Below are positions 16,420 to 25,754 of a stretch of DNA of 64,000 nt, piece by piece. The position numbers and the translations under genes were made by a program. Origin of the DNA: Methylobacillus methanolivorans (lineage in GTDB: Bacteria; Pseudomonadota; Gammaproteobacteria; Burkholderiales; Methylophilaceae). The notes under the pieces are model-generated. The model was not told the DNA's origin. It ran no database searches and worked only from the letters and a program-made list of their open reading frames with translations. Positions within the stretch are counted from its first letter, which is position 1. The number at the start of each line of letters is the position of its first letter. The stretch lies in NCBI RefSeq assembly GCF_044751345.1, contig NZ_JBIWXY010000001.1:62001-126000 (forward strand), read 5' to 3'.

Positions 16420-17520
16420 GTGAAAGTATATATAAATGGGCGATTTTTATGTAGAAGATTAACAGGAGTTGATCGTTTTGCTATTGAGACCATTAAGGAA
16501 TTAAATGAACTGATAGCTGAGAATCATCAGTCTATTAAGGAGATAGAATATTTTATTGTGGTTCCACATGGGGCTGAAATTAATATTACATTTTCTCATT
16601 TAAAAATTATAAGATTTGGATTTTTTAAGAATCAATTGTGGGAACAATTTTCGCTTCCTTTTCTAATCTTTAATAAAAAAGCAATATTGTTAAATCTATG
16701 TAACACAGGGCCTTTAATATGTAGAAGACAGATTGTTGTTATACATGACGCTGCCATTAAGCGGGTGCCTGAGACATTCTCGTTTCGATTTCGATTATGG
16801 TATGGAATATTAATGCCTATACTAGGTCAGTTTGCAAAAGAAATTATTACAGTCTCCCAATACTCTAAACATGATCTTATTGACTTCTTTAAAATACCTA
16901 ATTCAAAAATTAGTGTTGTTGGGGAAGGAGGGGAGCATATTGCAAAATTTAACTCAGATTTAGATATTTTCAACAGAACTAATGTTCGACCTAATACTTA
17001 TATATTAGCAGTTAGTAGTCATGCCCCTCATAAAAACTTTTCTTTAATCGCAGATGCTTTAAAGAATATATCTAAAGAATGTGAAGTTAGTTTTTTGATA
17101 GCAGGTGGCACAAATCCTAAAATTTTTTCTGAATCTATTGATATGCATTCTGGAAAAATAAAGTTATTAGGATATGTATCTGATAATGAGCTTAAGGCAT
17201 TATATTCTAATGCTTTGTGTTTTATATTTCCTTCACTCTACGAGGGGTTTGGTATTCCACCATTAGAGGCAATGAATTGTTCATGTCCAGTTTTAGCTTC
17301 TAATGCCGCATCTATTCCAGAAGTTTGTGGTGATGCTGCTTTATATTTCTCTCCAACAGATTCAGATAAGTTGGCTCATTTGATTGAATATGTAATTAAT
17401 AATAAAAAAATTCGCGATGAATTGAAAATTAAAGGGATTGAACGAGCGCATATTTTTTCTTGGCGTAACACCGCCATCAAAGTTGCCAATTCATGTAATA
17501 AAGTATTAAGAGAAAGTTAA
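16420..17520 (+). CDS. Glycosyltransferase family 4
   Basis: A 366-residue GT-B enzyme. The N-terminal part has NGRFLCRRLTGVDRFAIE, as in the mannosyl/rhamnosyltransferase-like GT4 branch. The C-terminal part has SSHAPHKNFSLIADAL and the E-x7-E motif EGFGIPPLEAMN. The GTG start is preceded by AGGA at about 7 bases. It is expected to add one sugar to the lipid-linked repeat unit on the cytoplasmic face. The donor sugar cannot be read from the sequence; GDP-mannose is available through manC. Confidence 0.85.
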   Translation: MKVYINGRFLCRRLTGVDRFAIETIKELNELIAENHQSIKEIEYFIVVPHGAEINITFSHLKIIRFGFFKNQLWEQFSLPFLIFNKKAILLNLCNTGPLICRRQIVVIHDAAIKRVPETFSFRFRLWYGILMPILGQFAKEIITVSQYSKHDLIDFFKIPNSKISVVGEGGEHIAKFNSDLDIFNRTNVRPNTYILAVSSHAPHKNFSLIADALKNISKECEVSFLIAGGTNPKIFSESIDMHSGKIKLLGYVSDNELKALYSNALCFIFPSLYEGFGIPPLEAMNCSCPVLASNAASIPEVCGDAALYFSPTDSDKLAHLIEYVINNKKIRDELKIKGIERAHIFSWRNTAIKVANSCNKVLRES

Positions 17521-17549
17521 TATTTTTCATAAATTGAAAAGATATAAAT

Positions 17550-18647
17550 ATGGCTAGATCAATTGAAAAAAAGAAATTATATGTTCTCCATATCGCAGAG
17601 ATTCTAAAGGGTGGTATTGCTACTTATTTGAACGAGATTCTTGCGCTTCAATCAAATTCTGATTTGATTCATCAGCTTGCTGTTTTGGCTCCAAAAAGTC
17701 AAAAAGAATATCTTAATAATTTTCCACATGTGAAGATTTTTTATTTTAATGATTTTAGACTTAGAGTGTTAAATGTTTTAAGCTTATATTTTACTTTTGT
17801 ACAAATATTTTTTCGTTCTGAGTTTAATATAGTGCATTTGCATAGTACATTTGCTGGATTTTCTGTCCGCTTATTTTATGGTTTATTTAGATCATCAAAA
17901 ATCAAAATAATCTACTGTTCCCATGGATGGGCATTTGATAGAAATGTTGCAGAATGGAAAAATAGACTACTTGTTCATGTTGAAAAAATTCTCGCATTCG
18001 GTTGTGACACAATAATTTGTATATCTAAACATGATTTTTTAATGGCTAAGAATAACAATGTTGGATCTAGTAAACTTGTTATTGTTCAAAACTCCATTAA
18101 AAATATAGAATTGCCAATCTCTAATATAGATTGGCCTAAGGGGAAATTACGGGTGCTTTTTGCTGGAAGGTTTGATAGGCAAAAGGGCGTGGACATTTTT
18201 TTCTCTGCAATGAGCCAACTACAAAATATTGTTTATGCATATGCGGCAGGAGACCAATCTTCTGGAGATCAATCGTATATAGAGCCTCCATCTAATGTTA
18301 ATTTATTAGGATGGACACAGCATGATAAGCTGCAGCAATATTTTGTTTCTTGTGATGTATTTGTAATTCCTTCTCGTTGGGAAGGTTTTGGCTTGTCTGC
18401 TCTTGAAGCAATGAGAGCCTCTAAACCTGTCATTGCCAGTAATGTTGGCGGTTTGCCCGAGCTAATTGAACATGGTGTTACTGGCTATTTAATTTCCTCT
18501 AATTCAGTTGATGATCTAGTAAATATTTTAAAATCTTTAACGCCTGACTTATGTAAAGAAATGGGAAGCAATGCCAGGGAAAAATATTTGAAATTTTTTA
18601 CTTCTGAGCGGTTAAGCAGGGAGATATTAGATTTATATTTGAATTAA
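17550..18647 (+). CDS. Glycosyltransferase family 4
   Basis: A 365-residue GT-B enzyme starting with VLHIAEILKGGIATYLNEI. Its C-terminal domain carries LFAGRFDRQKGVDIFF and EGFGLSALEAMRASKPVIAS, the E-x7-E donor-binding motif. It also has CSHGWAFDRN around residue 130, common in this GT4 group. It probably adds another residue of the repeat unit. It follows the previous glycosyltransferase after 29 bases, in the same strongly A+T-rich part of the locus. Confidence 0.85.
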   Translation: MARSIEKKKLYVLHIAEILKGGIATYLNEILALQSNSDLIHQLAVLAPKSQKEYLNNFPHVKIFYFNDFRLRVLNVLSLYFTFVQIFFRSEFNIVHLHSTFAGFSVRLFYGLFRSSKIKIIYCSHGWAFDRNVAEWKNRLLVHVEKILAFGCDTIICISKHDFLMAKNNNVGSSKLVIVQNSIKNIELPISNIDWPKGKLRVLFAGRFDRQKGVDIFFSAMSQLQNIVYAYAAGDQSSGDQSYIEPPSNVNLLGWTQHDKLQQYFVSCDVFVIPSRWEGFGLSALEAMRASKPVIASNVGGLPELIEHGVTGYLISSNSVDDLVNILKSLTPDLCKEMGSNAREKYLKFFTSERLSREILDLYLN

Positions 18648-18685
18648 CTAGGGTTGTTGCCGGTATTTAAAGATTGGAGTAAGTT

Positions 18686-19852
18686 GTGAAGATTGCAATA
18701 GCAGGGACTGGTTATGTTGGTTTGTCAATTGCAGTATTGTTAGCCCAGAAGCATGAAGTGGTTGCACTTGATATTATACCTGAAAAGGTTGAAATGCTAA
18801 ATCGGAAACAATCACCAATTGTTGATGATGAAATTTCGCAATATTTGGAGACTAAGGCCTTAAATTTTCGAGCTACACTTGATAAAAAGGAGGCCTATGA
18901 AGGGGCGAATTATGTGGTGATTGCTACGCCTACTGACTATGATTCAGAGACTAGTTATTTCAATACTAAATCTGTTGAGGCTGTTATTAAAGATGTTATG
19001 CAGATATCTCCCTCTGCTATTATGGTCATAAAATCCACTATTCCTGTTGGATATACCGAAAATATAAGGCGTGAATTGCAATGTGATAATTTGATTTTTT
19101 CTCCTGAGTTTTTGCGCGAGGGCAAAGCGCTATATGATAATCTTTATCCATCTCGCATTGTAGTGGGTGAGCGATCGACACGTGCTGAGACTTTTGCCAA
19201 GTTGTTGCAAGCAGGCGCTATCAAAGAGAATGTTCCTATCCTATTAACTGATAGTTCTGAGGCAGAAGCGATAAAATTATTTGCGAATACTTATCTTGCT
19301 ATGCGAGTGGCTTATTTTAATGAGTTAGATACTTATGCAGCAACTCATGGTCTAAACACGAAGCAGATAATAGAAGGCGTTGGATTAGATCCACGAATTG
19401 GGTCGCATTATAACAATCCTTCTTTTGGATATGGCGGATACTGTTTGCCAAAAGATACTAAGCAATTGCTGGCGAATTACAATAATGTACCGCAGAACCT
19501 GATTAATGCGATTGTACAATCTAATAGTACCCGTAAAGATTTTATCGCTGAAAGCATTATTCGTAAAAAACCTAATGTAGTTGGAATTTATCGCTTAATT
19601 ATGAAGGCGGGCTCCGATAATTTCCGTGCTTCTAGTATTCAAGGCGTTATGAAACGAATCAAAGCCAAGGGTATAGAGGTCGTTGTATATGAACCAGTGT
19701 TAAATGAGTCGGAGTTTTTCAATTCTAAGGTCATGAATGACTTGGCGGAGTTTAAGCGTCTTGCGGATGTAATTGTCTCTAATCGCTTGACGAAAGAGCT
19801 TGAGGACGTAAAGGATAAGGTATTTACGCGCGACTTGTTTGGCAGTGATTAG
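18686..19852 (+). CDS. ugd: UDP-glucose 6-dehydrogenase
   Basis: A 388-residue enzyme of the short Ugd class. The N-terminal NAD-binding motif is AGTGYVGLSIAVLLA. The catalytic cysteine is Cys253 in YGGYCLPKDTKQL, and the substrate-binding segment FSPEFLREGKAL is present. It oxidises UDP-glucose to UDP-glucuronate in the cytoplasm, which points to an acidic sugar in the polymer. The GTG start is the first residue of the conserved MKIAIAGTGY. Base composition begins to rise here relative to the upstream genes. Confidence 0.95.
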   Translation: MKIAIAGTGYVGLSIAVLLAQKHEVVALDIIPEKVEMLNRKQSPIVDDEISQYLETKALNFRATLDKKEAYEGANYVVIATPTDYDSETSYFNTKSVEAVIKDVMQISPSAIMVIKSTIPVGYTENIRRELQCDNLIFSPEFLREGKALYDNLYPSRIVVGERSTRAETFAKLLQAGAIKENVPILLTDSSEAEAIKLFANTYLAMRVAYFNELDTYAATHGLNTKQIIEGVGLDPRIGSHYNNPSFGYGGYCLPKDTKQLLANYNNVPQNLINAIVQSNSTRKDFIAESIIRKKPNVVGIYRLIMKAGSDNFRASSIQGVMKRIKAKGIEVVVYEPVLNESEFFNSKVMNDLAEFKRLADVIVSNRLTKELEDVKDKVFTRDLFGSD

Positions 19853-19889
19853 TTTGTTGTGGCTTGTTGATTAGATTAAAGAGGTTTGA

Positions 19890-21344
19890 ATGTCTGCTTC
19901 AATCATACCAGTTATATTATGCGGCGGATCGGGTACGAGATTATGGCCGCTTTCACGTGAAAAATATCCTAAACAAGTATTAACCTTGTTTGGTAAGGAT
20001 TCTTTACTACAAGCTACGCTTAAACGCACTGATGGCAACATACATAATTCAAATATATCAACTCAGCCAATCGTTATTTGTAATGAAGAGTATCGCTTTG
20101 TCATAGCTGAGCAGCTTCGACAAATGGACAGGCGTGGAAAAATTATATTAGAGCCTGTGGGAAGAAATACGGCACCTGCATTGACTTTGGCTGCTCTTGA
20201 GGCCGAAGAGAGTGATGCTGATCCTATCTTGCTAGTGATGCCTGCAGATCATGTAATTACTGAAGTCGCTTCCTTCCAGGCGATAGTGAAAGAAGGCGCG
20301 CGATATGCCGAGGAAGGGCATATCGTAACGTTCGGAATTGTGCCTGATTATCCAGAAACAGGATACGGATATATCAAGATGGACGAGCAACTTTTATCTG
20401 ATATTGGAGCTACTCATATTGCACAGTTCGTGGAGAAGCCAGATTTAGCAACTGCTGAGGCCTATATATCTACGGGCAGATATCTATGGAATAGCGGCTT
20501 ATTTATGCTACGTGCTTCAGTTTGGCTCGAGGCACTTGCGATTTGCCGCCCAGATATTTTGGATGCAGCTAAACAAGCGTGGCAAGGAAAGAATGTGGAT
20601 GGAGATTTCATTCGTGTAGAAAAATCTATGTTTGCATCTTGTCCTGGTGATTCTATCGATTATGCTGTAATGGAGCAGGTGGCCAATAGTCTTTCCGGTC
20701 TACCTACCGGTATTGTTATTCCACTCCAAGCCGGTTGGTCTGATATAGGGGCGTGGGATTCTTTTTGGAAGGTTCTTCCTCAAGACGAGGACAAAAATGC
20801 ACTACGTGGCGACGTATTTCTTGATGAGTGCGAAAACACGCTTGCGCTTTCATCAAGCAGGCTATTAGCCTGTGTTGGAATTAAGAATATCGCAGTGATT
20901 GAGACGCCGGACGCAGTATTGGTAGTTGATAAAAATAGAACCCAAGATGTAAAAAAGATCGTTGAGCGTTTAAATCAGCAGGCGCGCCCTGAGGCAAAGA
21001 ATCACAGGAAAATACACCGACCATGGGGATCGTATGACAGTATTGATATGGGAAAGCGGTTTCAAGTTAAGCGTATTGTAGTAAACCCAGGTGCAACATT
21101 GTCTTTACAGATGCATCATCATCGTGCTGAGCACTGGATCGTAGTAACCGGAACTGCTGAGGTAACGCGTGGGGAGGAGGTATTTCTCGTATCAGAAAAT
21201 CAGTCTACTTACATTCCTCTCGGAGTGACACATCGCTTAGCTAATCCAGGAAAGTTACCTTTGGAAATGATAGAAGTACAATCTGGAGCTTATCTTGGTG
21301 AGGATGATATTGTTAGATTTAACGACCAATATGGTCGAGTTTAA
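19890..21344 (+). CDS. manC: Mannose-1-phosphate guanylyltransferase / mannose-6-phosphate isomerase
   Basis: A 484-residue bifunctional type II enzyme. The N-terminal nucleotidyltransferase has GGSGTRLWPLSREKYPKQ and VEKPD. The C-terminal cupin domain has SLQMHHHRAEHWIVV, the metal-binding PMI motif. It produces GDP-mannose from mannose-1-phosphate and can also isomerise fructose-6-phosphate. No phosphomannomutase (manB) is present in the window, so that step must be encoded elsewhere. GDP-mannose would feed one of the nearby glycosyltransferases. Confidence 0.95.
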   Translation: MSASIIPVILCGGSGTRLWPLSREKYPKQVLTLFGKDSLLQATLKRTDGNIHNSNISTQPIVICNEEYRFVIAEQLRQMDRRGKIILEPVGRNTAPALTLAALEAEESDADPILLVMPADHVITEVASFQAIVKEGARYAEEGHIVTFGIVPDYPETGYGYIKMDEQLLSDIGATHIAQFVEKPDLATAEAYISTGRYLWNSGLFMLRASVWLEALAICRPDILDAAKQAWQGKNVDGDFIRVEKSMFASCPGDSIDYAVMEQVANSLSGLPTGIVIPLQAGWSDIGAWDSFWKVLPQDEDKNALRGDVFLDECENTLALSSSRLLACVGIKNIAVIETPDAVLVVDKNRTQDVKKIVERLNQQARPEAKNHRKIHRPWGSYDSIDMGKRFQVKRIVVNPGATLSLQMHHHRAEHWIVVTGTAEVTRGEEVFLVSENQSTYIPLGVTHRLANPGKLPLEMIEVQSGAYLGEDDIVRFNDQYGRV

Positions 21345-21422
21345 TCTAACCTAAATATTAAGTTGGCTCATATCTTAAGTTATTCTATGGGCTTGAGCTC
21401 TTTGTTAAAGTAGTAATGAAAT

Positions 21423-22322
21423 ATGAGCGTATCAAAAAAAATCAAGTCGATTAAAAATTCTGTATTGAATAGTATACATAATATACATTCTATATTTGCG
21501 TTATGTGCATTAAATTTCAGAAATTATAGTGACAATGTTTTATCTAATGATCCCAATATTATTGTCTCGTTAACTTCATTTCATAAAAGATTTGATCAAT
21601 TACATTTAACCATTAGATCAATTCTTACACAAAAATTTTCTGCTCCATATTCAGTTCATTTGATTTTGAGTAAAGCTGATATTGATATTGCAGGGGGCGT
21701 GCCAAAAGAAATTATGGCGCTAGAGAAATATGGACTGAAAATAATCGTGGTAAATGAAGATTTAAGATCGTATAAAAAGCTTCACTACACGTTAAAAGAT
21801 TATCCTGAAAAGATTATTGTTACAGCAGATGATGATGTTCTTTATCCTAAGAACTGGTTAACTGGGCTTTATGAAAAATGGAGAAAATATCCTTCGTGTG
21901 TAGTTTGTTACAGAGGACACTTTTTAGCCTTTAAAAAATCTGGAGAGTTTTATCCATATGCTCAATTGATGAAAAATCCCATGAAGTTAAAAAGATCTAC
22001 ACCATCTTTTGCATTGATGCCTACTGGAGTAAGTGGCGTCCTTTATCCACCTGGTTTACTCAGTGATTTTGCAACAAGGGAAGAATTATTTACGGAATAC
22101 GCCCCATTTGCCGATGATATTTGGTATAAATTATCCTCTTTGGCAACTGATACTAAATGTGTGCAGGTCAAGTTTTATAACGTGCATTTTCCTCATTTAA
22201 GGGGATCGCAAGATAACGCGTTAAATAAAATGAATGTTGCCCAATCGCTCAATGATGAGCAATTGAAAAAGTGTTATAAGGTTTTTCCAGAAATTTTGGA
22301 TAAAATAAAATTAAAAATATAA
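21423..22322 (+). CDS. Putative glycosyltransferase (GT-A type)
   Basis: A 299-residue protein. NIIVSLTSFHKRFDQLHLTI near residue 40 and VTADDDVLYPKNWL near residue 140 give the nucleotide-binding start and the metal-binding DxD of a GT-A fold. I recognise the group only as a poorly characterised one that occurs in capsule and lipopolysaccharide clusters. Its 3' end overlaps the convergent GT25 gene by 12 bases. Composition is strongly A+T-rich. Confidence 0.65.
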   Translation: MSVSKKIKSIKNSVLNSIHNIHSIFALCALNFRNYSDNVLSNDPNIIVSLTSFHKRFDQLHLTIRSILTQKFSAPYSVHLILSKADIDIAGGVPKEIMALEKYGLKIIVVNEDLRSYKKLHYTLKDYPEKIIVTADDDVLYPKNWLTGLYEKWRKYPSCVVCYRGHFLAFKKSGEFYPYAQLMKNPMKLKRSTPSFALMPTGVSGVLYPPGLLSDFATREELFTEYAPFADDIWYKLSSLATDTKCVQVKFYNVHFPHLRGSQDNALNKMNVAQSLNDEQLKKCYKVFPEILDKIKLKI

Positions 22323-23123
22323 TCTTTTTAGCTGAGATAATGTGGATTTGGCGTAAGAGAAAATATGCTGTCTGACATTAATAAAATCTAAATTTTTTAG
22401 TAAGGATTTAATTTTACTACTCGATTTTAGTGCGCGATTAGAAATGGCGTGTAATCTTTCATGCTCAATTGCGCTGTTTGACAAGTCTAAGGGATGGTGA
22501 ACAATATCAGCTATATATATATTGGTAAATAGTTTTAATTTTCTATAATTTAACCAATCGTCCGCGAGATAAAAATTAGATTCTAAAGTGGTTGCTAAGT
22601 TGTTGGCAGTGTTTTTACTGATAACATAGCAACATGTTCGGAAGATAAATTCTTCACTTTTAATTGTCTTATAGAATTTTTGCTTACCTATATATTGTTT
22701 GGACCAAATGCTTCTAGAAATATATTTTGTTTTCTCTATTCCATCTTGTCCTCCGAGGATATAAAGATTATCTTTATCTAAATTTTTTACTTCATTATTA
22801 AAGTTTTTAATAAAAGTGGAAAAATTTTCATCTAAAATAGCATCATCTTCTAATATGCATGTCCATTTATTATTATTTTTTAGTATTAATTTATATGCTT
22901 TTAGATGGCTAAGTGTGCACCCTATCTCTCCTGGTGTGGCTAAGTAGCCGCGCGTAAGTAGTTTTCCTTTGTAGGAAAGTTTATTTATGAAGTCTTGTGA
23001 TAAACTTTTTCCATGGATGGCATCAATAAATTGATACTCGAGGTTTAAGTCATTTAATTTCTTGGAAATGATATTGCGTTTATCAATATCATTTACCAAT
23101 GAAATTATATAAATAGGAATCAT
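22311..23123 (-). CDS. Glycosyltransferase family 25
   Basis: A 270-residue member of the GT25 family of lipopolysaccharide-type glycosyltransferases. It has the start IPIYIISLVNDIDKRN, GYLATPGEIGCTLSHLKAYK, and CILEDDAIL with the acidic metal site. It is the only minus-strand gene inside the eps region, with a 226-base gap to the divergent flippase gene. It may be a later insertion or have its own promoter. The C-terminus ends in a helical basic stretch. Confidence 0.85.
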   Translation of the reverse strand: MIPIYIISLVNDIDKRNIISKKLNDLNLEYQFIDAIHGKSLSQDFINKLSYKGKLLTRGYLATPGEIGCTLSHLKAYKLILKNNNKWTCILEDDAILDENFSTFIKNFNNEVKNLDKDNLYILGGQDGIEKTKYISRSIWSKQYIGKQKFYKTIKSEEFIFRTCCYVISKNTANNLATTLESNFYLADDWLNYRKLKLFTNIYIADIVHHPLDLSNSAIEHERLHAISNRALKSSSKIKSLLKNLDFINVRQHIFSYAKSTLSQLKRLYF

Positions 23124-23349
23124 GATAGTTATCTGCCTTAAGTAAATTTATTGCTATTTATTACTAAATTTTCTAATAATTTTGGCTGCTGGGATTTTAA
23201 TGGAAATGGTTAAAAATGTAAATGTCATACTGTTGATTTGTGAAGTGAGAAATATTATAAAATCATTAAGTTATGATTTGAGAGGAACTTTTAAATAGTT
23301 TTAATCGGGCTATCTTAATGATGGAGTCGAAAATTTCTAGGAGTAATGA

Positions 23350-24786
23350 TTGGTTAGCCATAATAAAATTAAGTCTGCTATATCATGGTCTGTTGTAGAG
23401 GCGATAAGCTCTATTGGTTTAAGTCTGATTTCCATCGTGTTCCTTGCGAGAGTTTTATTACCCGAGGATTATGGATTGGTAGCAACGGCTCAATTTATAT
23501 CGGGATCGTTGCAGCTTGTACTGTCTTTTGGCCTCATTGAGGCGGTTATACAAAAAAAAGATTTAAACAATGAATACATTGCTAGTGCTTTATTTGGTAG
23601 TTTGATTCTTGCTGGTGTGGGTGGGATCATTGCGATCGGAATTAGCTATGGATTTTATTTATACAATCCGAGCTCTGATATTGCAATCATTATGCTTTTT
23701 GAAGCAATTTCAACTGTCTTGATGCTCGCGGCTGTAGTGCCATCGGCATTACTAATGCGAAACATGGAAATGAAAGCTTTCACTAAGAGAACATTGATTT
23801 CTAGAGTATTCTTTTTTGTCGTGGCTATTCCTCTAGCATATACAGGATATGGGGTGTGGAGTATAGTTTTTGCTAACTTGGTGCAGATTTCGATCGCGAC
23901 ATTCTTGATTTTTTGGGGCGCAAGGCCTCTAATGTCAAGAAGGTTTTATTTTGATTTTTCTCAGTTTATAGAGCTTGGGAAATTCGGATTTTATGTGATG
24001 TTCGAGAATTTATTATGGAATGTCATGTCTAGAGTATTTGGTGTATTAATAGCATTATTCCATGGCACCTCTGCTGTTGGATTATATAATATGGCGACCA
24101 AAATTACCGATGCTATTCTTAATATTTTGAATACCATAGTTACGCGATCTGCATTGCCTATTTTTTCATTGGTACAAAGCGATCACAGCAAATTATTTCA
24201 TGCTTTTCAGAAGGCAACTTTTTTATTCAATTTAATATCTATGCCTATGTTTTTTATGTTGGCTATGACTTGTCCTACATGGGTTCCTATTGTGCTGGGT
24301 GACAATTGGTCTCCGGTAGTGCCTATCATCCAAATTATTGCCGTTATGTATGGCATTATGTATAGTCGGATGTTTGTTGGTGTTGCTATTAAGGCGGTGG
24401 GCCGTTCCAAGGACTATCTTATCGTGGCATTTATTGCAGCATTGATTACCCTGGCGGCTTCTTTCGCCACTATAGATCAAACTCTTATCATTACTTTGTT
24501 TGCTCTTGCTATTCCTAGGATTCTCATTACTATCCCACTTGGTGTGTACCTTATGAAAAAAATTCTAGGATTCGACTTAACTCATCAATTTTTACCATTG
24601 AAATTTCCTATCATAACAAGTGTGCTTGTCTTGACAGTAAGCTTCATTGCAAAAATTCTTACTGAGATTTACACTGATAGTTCAATTGTGATTCTTAGCA
24701 CACAACTTTTCGGAGCTGGACTAGTTTTTCTTTTGATGTGCTTTATATTAGCTAAAAAAGGAAAATTTAGCTCTAGCTGGATTTGA
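23350..24786 (+). CDS. Polysaccharide flippase (Wzx-like, MOP superfamily)
   Basis: A 478-residue protein with about 12-14 membrane helices. It starts with KSAISWSVVEAISSIGLSLISIVFLARVL (residues about 7-35), as in lipopolysaccharide/exopolysaccharide flippases, and has PEDYGLVATAQF after the first helix. It moves the lipid-linked repeat unit across the inner membrane for the Wzy-like polymerase. The TTG start follows TAGGAG by 6 bases; the ATG 4 bases upstream is closed by a stop. It overlaps the next gene's possible early start. Confidence 0.9.
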   Translation: MVSHNKIKSAISWSVVEAISSIGLSLISIVFLARVLLPEDYGLVATAQFISGSLQLVLSFGLIEAVIQKKDLNNEYIASALFGSLILAGVGGIIAIGISYGFYLYNPSSDIAIIMLFEAISTVLMLAAVVPSALLMRNMEMKAFTKRTLISRVFFFVVAIPLAYTGYGVWSIVFANLVQISIATFLIFWGARPLMSRRFYFDFSQFIELGKFGFYVMFENLLWNVMSRVFGVLIALFHGTSAVGLYNMATKITDAILNILNTIVTRSALPIFSLVQSDHSKLFHAFQKATFLFNLISMPMFFMLAMTCPTWVPIVLGDNWSPVVPIIQIIAVMYGIMYSRMFVGVAIKAVGRSKDYLIVAFIAALITLAASFATIDQTLIITLFALAIPRILITIPLGVYLMKKILGFDLTHQFLPLKFPIITSVLVLTVSFIAKILTEIYTDSSIVILSTQLFGAGLVFLLMCFILAKKGKFSSSWI

Positions 24787-24791
24787 TCATT

Positions 24792-25754
24792 ATGAATATG
24801 CATCTTGAAAATTTGAAGAATAAACTAGATATCATTACGCAATGCATTGAAGATAAAAATGATGTTATTTTTTTAGATACGCCACTTTATTACAATGTTG
24901 GAGATATCCTTATTTATGAAGGTACTATGAGATATTTCAAGGATAAAGGGGTTGCAATAAAAAAAGACATCCCTAAAGAGTTTTTTGATCCTGAGCGATT
25001 GTCAATTTATATAACAAACAAAACGACTATTATTTTACAAGGTGGTGGTAATTTCGGTGATATCTATCCAGCACATCAAATGTTGAGAGAGGCTGTTATC
25101 AAATATTTTCCGAATAATCGAATTATTCAGTTACCACAAACTATGTTTTTCTCTAAACAAGAAAATGTAGTAAATGCTATTAGTGTTTTCAAGCAACACA
25201 CCAATATTGTGATGTTTGCCAGAGACATGCCCACGCTGAAAATATTCCAACAATTAACTGATAAAGCGTATCTGATGCCAGATATGGCGCACTATCTTTA
25301 TGGAAATCTTCCTTTGGCAAAAAGTACAACAAGAGACGTGTTGCTATTTATTCGCAAGGATGTTGAAGCGGCTTCTGATCAAAATCAACTAATTAATGCA
25401 GAAGGTTGCTATGTTGATTGGGCAGACTTAGTAACTAAAAAAGATAAGATTATCCTTAAAGTAGTGAGAAAAGTAAAATCACTATCTACTAAACTTGATA
25501 TTGAAATATTTGATAAAATTGCAACGTTTATTTGGCGTAGTAATTCAACATATCTAGCTTCTAAGTTCGCTAAATTCTTCTCATCCTACAAGAAGGTTGT
25601 TACCTCAAGACTACATGGTCATATCCTATCCTGTATTGTGGAAACCCCATCTGAATTAATAGATAATAACTATGGTAAAAACACTGCTTACTATGATACT
25701 TGGACGAAGCCGCTTACTTTTACTTCCAAGCTTAAGGTGCCAGACGTTGATTAG
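24792..25754 (+). CDS. Polysaccharide pyruvyl transferase family protein
   Basis: About 320 residues. Family features are DTPLYYNVGDILIYEGT near the start, ILQGGGNFGDIYP in the middle, PQTMFFS, and VVTSRLHGHILSCI near the end with the conserved RLHGH. Members add a pyruvate ketal to a sugar of the repeat unit, using phosphoenolpyruvate, and so give the polymer negative charge. ATG 24792 is chosen; a TTG at 24783 overlapping the flippase stop is possible. The stop codon overlaps the convergent rfbD gene by 4 bases, which marks the end of the A+T-rich block. Confidence 0.88.
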   Translation: MNMHLENLKNKLDIITQCIEDKNDVIFLDTPLYYNVGDILIYEGTMRYFKDKGVAIKKDIPKEFFDPERLSIYITNKTTIILQGGGNFGDIYPAHQMLREAVIKYFPNNRIIQLPQTMFFSKQENVVNAISVFKQHTNIVMFARDMPTLKIFQQLTDKAYLMPDMAHYLYGNLPLAKSTTRDVLLFIRKDVEAASDQNQLINAEGCYVDWADLVTKKDKIILKVVRKVKSLSTKLDIEIFDKIATFIWRSNSTYLASKFAKFFSSYKKVVTSRLHGHILSCIVETPSELIDNNYGKNTAYYDTWTKPLTFTSKLKVPDVD

